Source: Chitinophagaceae bacterium (lineage in GTDB: Bacteria; Bacteroidota; Bacteroidia; Chitinophagales; Chitinophagaceae). Taken from it: 9,071 nucleotides of DNA. The stretch covers positions 1 through 9,071 of the forward strand of contig JANYEU010000022.1 in NCBI GenBank assembly GCA_025362915.1. Reading direction: 5' to 3'. The notes beneath the pieces are model-generated. The model saw only the letters and a program-made list of their open reading frames with translations, had not been told where the DNA came from and searched no databases. This document shows, piece by piece, positions 5,940 through 9,071 of the stretch (its first letter is position 1; each line of letters starts with the position of its first letter). A program made the position numbers and the translations under genes.

Positions 5940-6056
5940 TTAACCACAAAGAACACAACGGTTAATCACCAAGCTCACAAAGAAAAAACAAGCAACGCAA
6001 TATCTTATTCTTTGTGTTCCTTGTGTTTCCTTTCCTAGTGTACTTTTTGGTTAAAT
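5940..6056. repeat. ACCACAAAG-type imperfect inverted repeat between plsC and ung
   Basis: The left arm (5940-5984) begins TTAACCACAAAGAACAC and ends CACAAAGAA. The right arm (6008-6054) is its imperfect reverse complement: it begins TTCTTTGTG (6008-6016), repeats CTTGTGTTTCC (6020-6030), and ends GGTTAA (6049-6054). The inner 9-bp and outer 6-bp pairs are perfect, with a 23-base loop between the arms. The right arm includes the TAA stop codon of ung. Such CACAAAG-word intergenic sequences are, as I recall, common in Bacteroidota. It might act as a transcript-end hairpin, but no clean T-run follows. Confidence 0.6.
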
Positions 6057-6722
6057 ACTCCAGTCAATTGGGTCTTGCCCTTGTTTGGACAATAAAAAGT
6101 TTACCCTGCTGAAATGTTTGCAACCAAAAAATCCACTATATGCACTCAATGGCGATGGATGTGCCGCCCGCAACACATGGTGCTTTGTTTCATCAATCAA
6201 TGCTTGCTTTTCTTGTGCAAATTTGCCCCAAAGTAAAAAAATAACGCCCTCTTTTTCATCAGAAATTTTCCTGATCACTGCATTGGTAAAATCCATCCAT
6301 CCTATCTTGGCATGACTTGCCGGTTCATTAGCCCTTACAGTAAGCACGGCATTAAGCAACAGTACCCCTTGCGAAGCCCATTTGGTTAAATCGCCGGTTT
6401 TTGGTATTGGCATACCAATATCCGTATTCAACTCCTTATAAATATTCACCAAGGATGGGGGCGGCGGCACTCCATTGGGTACACTGAAACTAAGCCCCAT
6501 TGCCTGTCCGGGATTATGATAGGGATCTTGCCCCAATATCACCACCTTAACCTTGTCGAAAGGGGTTTTATCGAATGCATTAAATATTAAAGACCCCGGC
6601 GGATAGATAATTGCCTTGGTAGCCCTTTCTGTTTTCAGGTGTGTGGCAATTTGTAGGAAATACGATTGGTTAAACTCTTCTTTCAATGTCGCTTTCCAGC
6701 TTTCTTCTATTTTCACATCCAT
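6051..6722 (-). CDS. ung: Uracil-DNA glycosylase, family 1
   Basis: The enzyme removes uracil from DNA, whether misincorporated or produced by cytosine deamination, and starts base-excision repair in the cytoplasm. The 223-residue protein has the full family 1 set. The water-activating loop is GQDPYHNPGQAMGLSFSVP (64-82) with catalytic Asp66. The Pro-rich loop PPPPS is at 86-90, LLLNAVLTV at 121-129 has the uracil-contacting Asn124, and the minor-groove intercalation loop HPSPLSAY is at 188-195 with His188. The ATG at 6722 (MDVKIEESW) is chosen: the frame extends to 6791, but the extra 23 residues are not typical of Ung. A -7-like TATTTTCG lies on the - strand at 6751-6744, about 22 bases upstream of this ATG, and would put the transcript start inside the longer frame. 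The stop codon lies in the arm of an inverted repeat. Confidence 0.97.
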   Translation of the reverse strand: MDVKIEESWKATLKEEFNQSYFLQIATHLKTERATKAIIYPPGSLIFNAFDKTPFDKVKVVILGQDPYHNPGQAMGLSFSVPNGVPPPPSLVNIYKELNTDIGMPIPKTGDLTKWASQGVLLLNAVLTVRANEPASHAKIGWMDFTNAVIRKISDEKEGVIFLLWGKFAQEKQALIDETKHHVLRAAHPSPLSAYSGFFGCKHFSRVNFLLSKQGQDPIDWSI

Positions 6723-6743
6723 AAAAAATAGTTTATGTGCTGT

Positions 6744-6751
6744 CGAAAATA
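6744..6751 (-). promoter_or_regulatory. Possible -7 element of ung
   Basis: On the - strand this reads TATTTTCG, one mismatch from the Bacteroidota TAnnTTTG. The implied leader is about 15 bases, as for fabD. No good -33 TTTG is seen at the expected spacing, so the call is weak. The rest of the 131-bp gap 6723-6853 shows no gene and no clear terminator for the barrel-protein gene upstream of ung. Confidence 0.3.
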
Positions 6752-6853
6752 CATGTATAAACTTAATCGATGATAATAAATTGCTATACAAGAGGGTTTT
6801 AGTTGCAGGATACCATTACAGAACGAGGAACATCTACTTCTTATTCCTTCTTT

Positions 6854-8311
6854 TTAGTTAGTGAAACAATCCAATGAGTGATGTTGACGAGCAATGGAAA
6901 ATGGCTGGAAGTGCAATGCAAGGTATCCGCCACCATCTAATTCTTCCAATTTACTCATCTGCAACCAGTTAATATTGTGTATCCCCATAACTAGTGGCCC
7001 AGCTTTTATAGCTAATCCTAACATCATATCATGTTTTGGGGTATATTGAATAGGTATGTAAACACCCCATGCAGCGGTTTCCCAACGGGGGGTTAGTATC
7101 AACCGGTTTAACTCTGTTGTTTTAATATTATAGATATCAGAAACATTATTAGAATAGAAATTAATGCTGCATAGTGCATTTATAAAGATGTTATCAGCAA
7201 TCTTTTTATCTACAGAGAATACCAAGCGTGTGGGTAAACTCATTTTATAGATATTTTGAATGCGACTGTCTATGGTAAAGTTATTTGAATCTGAGAGTAC
7301 ATTTTTAAGGTTATTTTTATTCCTGTCAATTTGTAATTGGTTCTGTAAACTTGTATCTGTCAGACCTGTATTTGGAGTGTTCACTATAACAGAGCTTGTA
7401 TCAGTATCAAATTTATTAGCACCAATATCCATGATACTCACACCAAATTTCCATGAATAATTTTTGGGATTGTACTTTTCCTCAAAGAGCTGCTCTTTAA
7501 CTACATATTCAAACCCAATGCTGGTACCCAATTTTAGTTTACTTGCCTTGCGTAGGTTTTTAAAATTTTGAAGGGCTGTATATTTTGAATCTATCTTAGC
7601 GTAATTGGCAGAATATAATAAGGTAGCCTGTCCGCTTGTAATAGTATTTTTATTTACTCCAGCAGTATAATTAAGGTTATCAATTCCACCATATAAACCC
7701 GAAAGTCCTCGAAGTAATGCAATGGTTATGCCACCAGAAAACCTGTGTTCATCATCTTCTGACAAAACTCCGGCATAACTAAAATCATTCTCCATCCATG
7801 CTTCGTTATATCCATGAAAATGAAATGGAGTTCCACCTCCTTTGATATTATTGTAATGTACAAATCCACTAAACCCACTGATGGTATCTATATAACTGAA
7901 AGGAGAGGTTTCCATAAAACTGTTACTTCTTATTCGGATTCCAAAACTTAGACTTTGCTTATCATCAATATTATAACGCATGTTCAACAAATGTAAATCA
8001 GATGCATTTGCAAGGCTTCTTGTACCGTAGCCCTCCGTAGGTTGAATAATTATTTTACTGATATTGTCAGGGGTCAGATTGGCTACCGATAAGTTTGCTA
8101 TACTTACCGCATTATTTGTTGTATTGGTCTGAAATCCTAGAGCCGAAATATCCCATTTAAAAGCAGAATTGATAGCACTTGCAGGATTGGTAAAATTGCT
8201 TAATCCACCGGCATAAGCAGACCCATTAAAGGCATGATAGCTTTGTGCATTAGTGCGTAATAAAGTAACAATCAACAGAATAATTAGAACATAACCACGA
8301 ACTCTCTTCAT
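6854..8311 (-). CDS. DUF5723-like outer-membrane beta-barrel protein
   Basis: The 485-residue protein starts MKRVRGYVLIILLIVTLL and has a signal peptide ending in TNAQ, with cleavage likely before or after Gln23. After it comes GSAYAGGLSNFTNPAS (30-45) and then KWDISALGF (52-60). This 'YAG...NPAS...the cell-surface barrel strand' pattern is one I associate with the DUF5723 family of Bacteroidota. The body is a series of alternating hydrophobic/polar, aromatic-rich strands separated by Asn/Ser/Asp-rich turns, typical of an outer-membrane barrel. The C-terminal segment has LGLAIKAGPLVMGIHN (about 431-446) and a final strand GYLALHFQPF, but no type IX secretion sorting domain. ATG 8311 is used because the 29 codons of the longer frame from 8398 precede the signal peptide. 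Function is unknown; no partner genes of SusCD type adjoin it. Family assignment is by pattern memory and would need a profile search. Confidence 0.75.
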   Translation of the reverse strand: MKRVRGYVLIILLIVTLLRTNAQSYHAFNGSAYAGGLSNFTNPASAINSAFKWDISALGFQTNTTNNAVSIANLSVANLTPDNISKIIIQPTEGYGTRSLANASDLHLLNMRYNIDDKQSLSFGIRIRSNSFMETSPFSYIDTISGFSGFVHYNNIKGGGTPFHFHGYNEAWMENDFSYAGVLSEDDEHRFSGGITIALLRGLSGLYGGIDNLNYTAGVNKNTITSGQATLLYSANYAKIDSKYTALQNFKNLRKASKLKLGTSIGFEYVVKEQLFEEKYNPKNYSWKFGVSIMDIGANKFDTDTSSVIVNTPNTGLTDTSLQNQLQIDRNKNNLKNVLSDSNNFTIDSRIQNIYKMSLPTRLVFSVDKKIADNIFINALCSINFYSNNVSDIYNIKTTELNRLILTPRWETAAWGVYIPIQYTPKHDMMLGLAIKAGPLVMGIHNINWLQMSKLEELDGGGYLALHFQPFSIARQHHSLDCFTN

Positions 8312-8417
8312 ATATAGGAAGCTATTTATCTTGTATCCCAAGATGCTACCCATTTCAGATACGTATGTGACCTTTTCTGTTGCTTGCAACATTGCCATAA
8401 AACGGTTAACAATACCT
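8312..8417 (-). other. Gap between aminotransferase and barrel gene with a small hairpin
   Basis: This 106-bp spacer contains the perfect 6-bp inverted repeat TGTTGC/GCAACA at 8378-8391 around a 2-base centre. No T-run follows it on the - strand, so it is not a standard terminator of the aminotransferase gene. No exact TAnnTTTG element was found before the ATG at 8311, so whether the barrel gene has its own promoter is unclear from sequence. Confidence 0.35.
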
Positions 8418-9071
8418 TTAATCGGCAGAATAAACGTTCAACGCTTCTTGCAAACAATCCATTGCCAAATTAATATCGTCCTTATTCAATACATAAGCCA
8501 ATCTTACCTGATTTTTTCCCAGTCCCGGTGTTGCATAGAAACCAGTTCCTGGTGCCAACATCACCGTTGATCCTTTATAACTAAACGATTCCAGCAACCA
8601 CTGACAAAACTTATTTGAATCATCAATAGGCAACTCGGCTATTGCATAAAATGCACCACTTGGCTTAGGGCAATAAACGCCTTCCATTGCATTTAACCTT
8701 TCTACTATTAGGTCTCTTCTGCTTTTGTATTCTGCTTTTGTTTGGTCAAAGTAATCTGGTGGCAAGTCCAACGCGGCTTCGCCTGCCATCTGTGCAAAGC
8801 TTGGTGGGCAAAGTCTTGCTTGTGCAAATTTCATCACCGTATCAATCAATGATTTGTTTCTTGTAACCAATGCACCAATCCTACCGCCACAAGCACTATA
8901 TCTTTTACTGATGGTATCCATCATAACCACATTGTCATCCACCCCTTTAAGGTTTAAGGATGACATGGGCATTTCACCTTCGTAATTAAACTCTCTATAG
9001 GCCTCATCGCAAAATAAAAACAGGTTGTGCTTGGCTACCATTGTTGCCAATTGCTCCATTTCCTCCTTGCT
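8418..9071 (-). CDS. Class I/II PLP-dependent aminotransferase, 3' part only
   Basis: The reading frame is open to the window edge, so the N-terminal part is missing; 217 C-terminal residues are visible. They carry fold-type I aminotransferase landmarks, counted from the edge. CDEAYREF (21-28) has Asp22, expected to bind the pyridine nitrogen. TISKRYSACGGRIG (53-66) has Lys56 as the PLP Schiff-base lysine. PSGAFYAI (137-144) and VRLAYVL (189-195), whose Arg190 is expected to bind the substrate carboxylate, follow. SKRYSACGGRIG replaces the more common SKTYAMTGWRIG; I recall this form in Bacteroidota enzymes annotated as aspartate or general aminotransferases. The reaction is transfer of an amino group between an amino acid and a 2-oxo acid; the substrate cannot be told. 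The Met codon at 9059 is internal, not the start: SKEE precedes it in the same frame, matching the common family stretch before the Asp motif. Confidence 0.92.
   Translation of the reverse strand, partial: SKEEMEQLATMVAKHNLFLFCDEAYREFNYEGEMPMSSLNLKGVDDNVVMMDTISKRYSACGGRIGALVTRNKSLIDTVMKFAQARLCPPSFAQMAGEAALDLPPDYFDQTKAEYKSRRDLIVERLNAMEGVYCPKPSGAFYAIAELPIDDSNKFCQWLLESFSYKGSTVMLAPGTGFYATPGLGKNQVRLAYVLNKDDINLAMDCLQEALNVYSAD

Noticed and set aside
8312..8398. N-terminal 29-residue extension of the barrel protein
   Set aside because: It precedes a normal signal peptide and spans the intergenic hairpin; ATG 8311 gives a proper start.
9057..9059. ATG as the aminotransferase start
   Set aside because: The frame continues to the edge with residues SKEE that belong to the family, so the gene is cut by the window.

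Overview
The window looks like ordinary chromosomal DNA of a Bacteroidota member, most likely of the Chitinophagaceae/Sphingobacteriia type. The evidence is TAnnTTTG-type -7 promoter elements, translation starts without a Shine-Dalgarno sequence, a long PurF-like amidophosphoribosyltransferase of the form seen in this phylum, a DUF5723-like outer-membrane barrel with the usual 'AQ' signal-peptide end, and word-like short repeats between genes. No phage, plasmid, transposase, CRISPR, tRNA or rRNA is visible. The taxonomic call is inference from these traits, not from a marker gene.

Layout. Positions 1-501 hold no convincing gene. They contain a purine-rich stretch, a 214-bp inverted-repeat structure with three 42-bp tandem units, a short heptamer run and the fabD promoter. 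On the + strand follow fabD (502-1392, malonyl-CoA:ACP transacylase), the long PurF-like gene (1509-3356, with a clear intrinsic terminator after it) and an FAD-dependent geranylgeranyl-reductase-like oxidoreductase (3537-4772). From 4778 to the right edge everything is on the - strand: a 77-residue membrane protein with a CxxC motif (4778-5011), a PlsC-type lysophospholipid acyltransferase (5143-5913), uracil-DNA glycosylase ung (6051-6722), a DUF5723-like barrel protein (6854-8311) and the 3' part of a class I/II aminotransferase (8418-9071, cut by the edge). The two strands converge at 4772/4778 with only 5 bp between stop codons.

How the genes relate. FabD supplies malonyl-ACP for fatty-acid synthesis and the PlsC-like enzyme uses acyl chains in phospholipid assembly. 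PurF belongs to purine synthesis, Ung to DNA repair and the aminotransferase to amino-acid metabolism. Intergenic gaps exceed 100 bp almost everywhere, so most genes are probably separate transcription units rather than one pathway operon.

No obvious new multi-gene system was found. The unexplained signal is in the repeats: the palindrome-rich structure at 178-391, AGT-led heptamer runs that supply the stop codons of fabD and plsC, and an ACCACAAAG-type inverted repeat that supplies the stop codon of ung.
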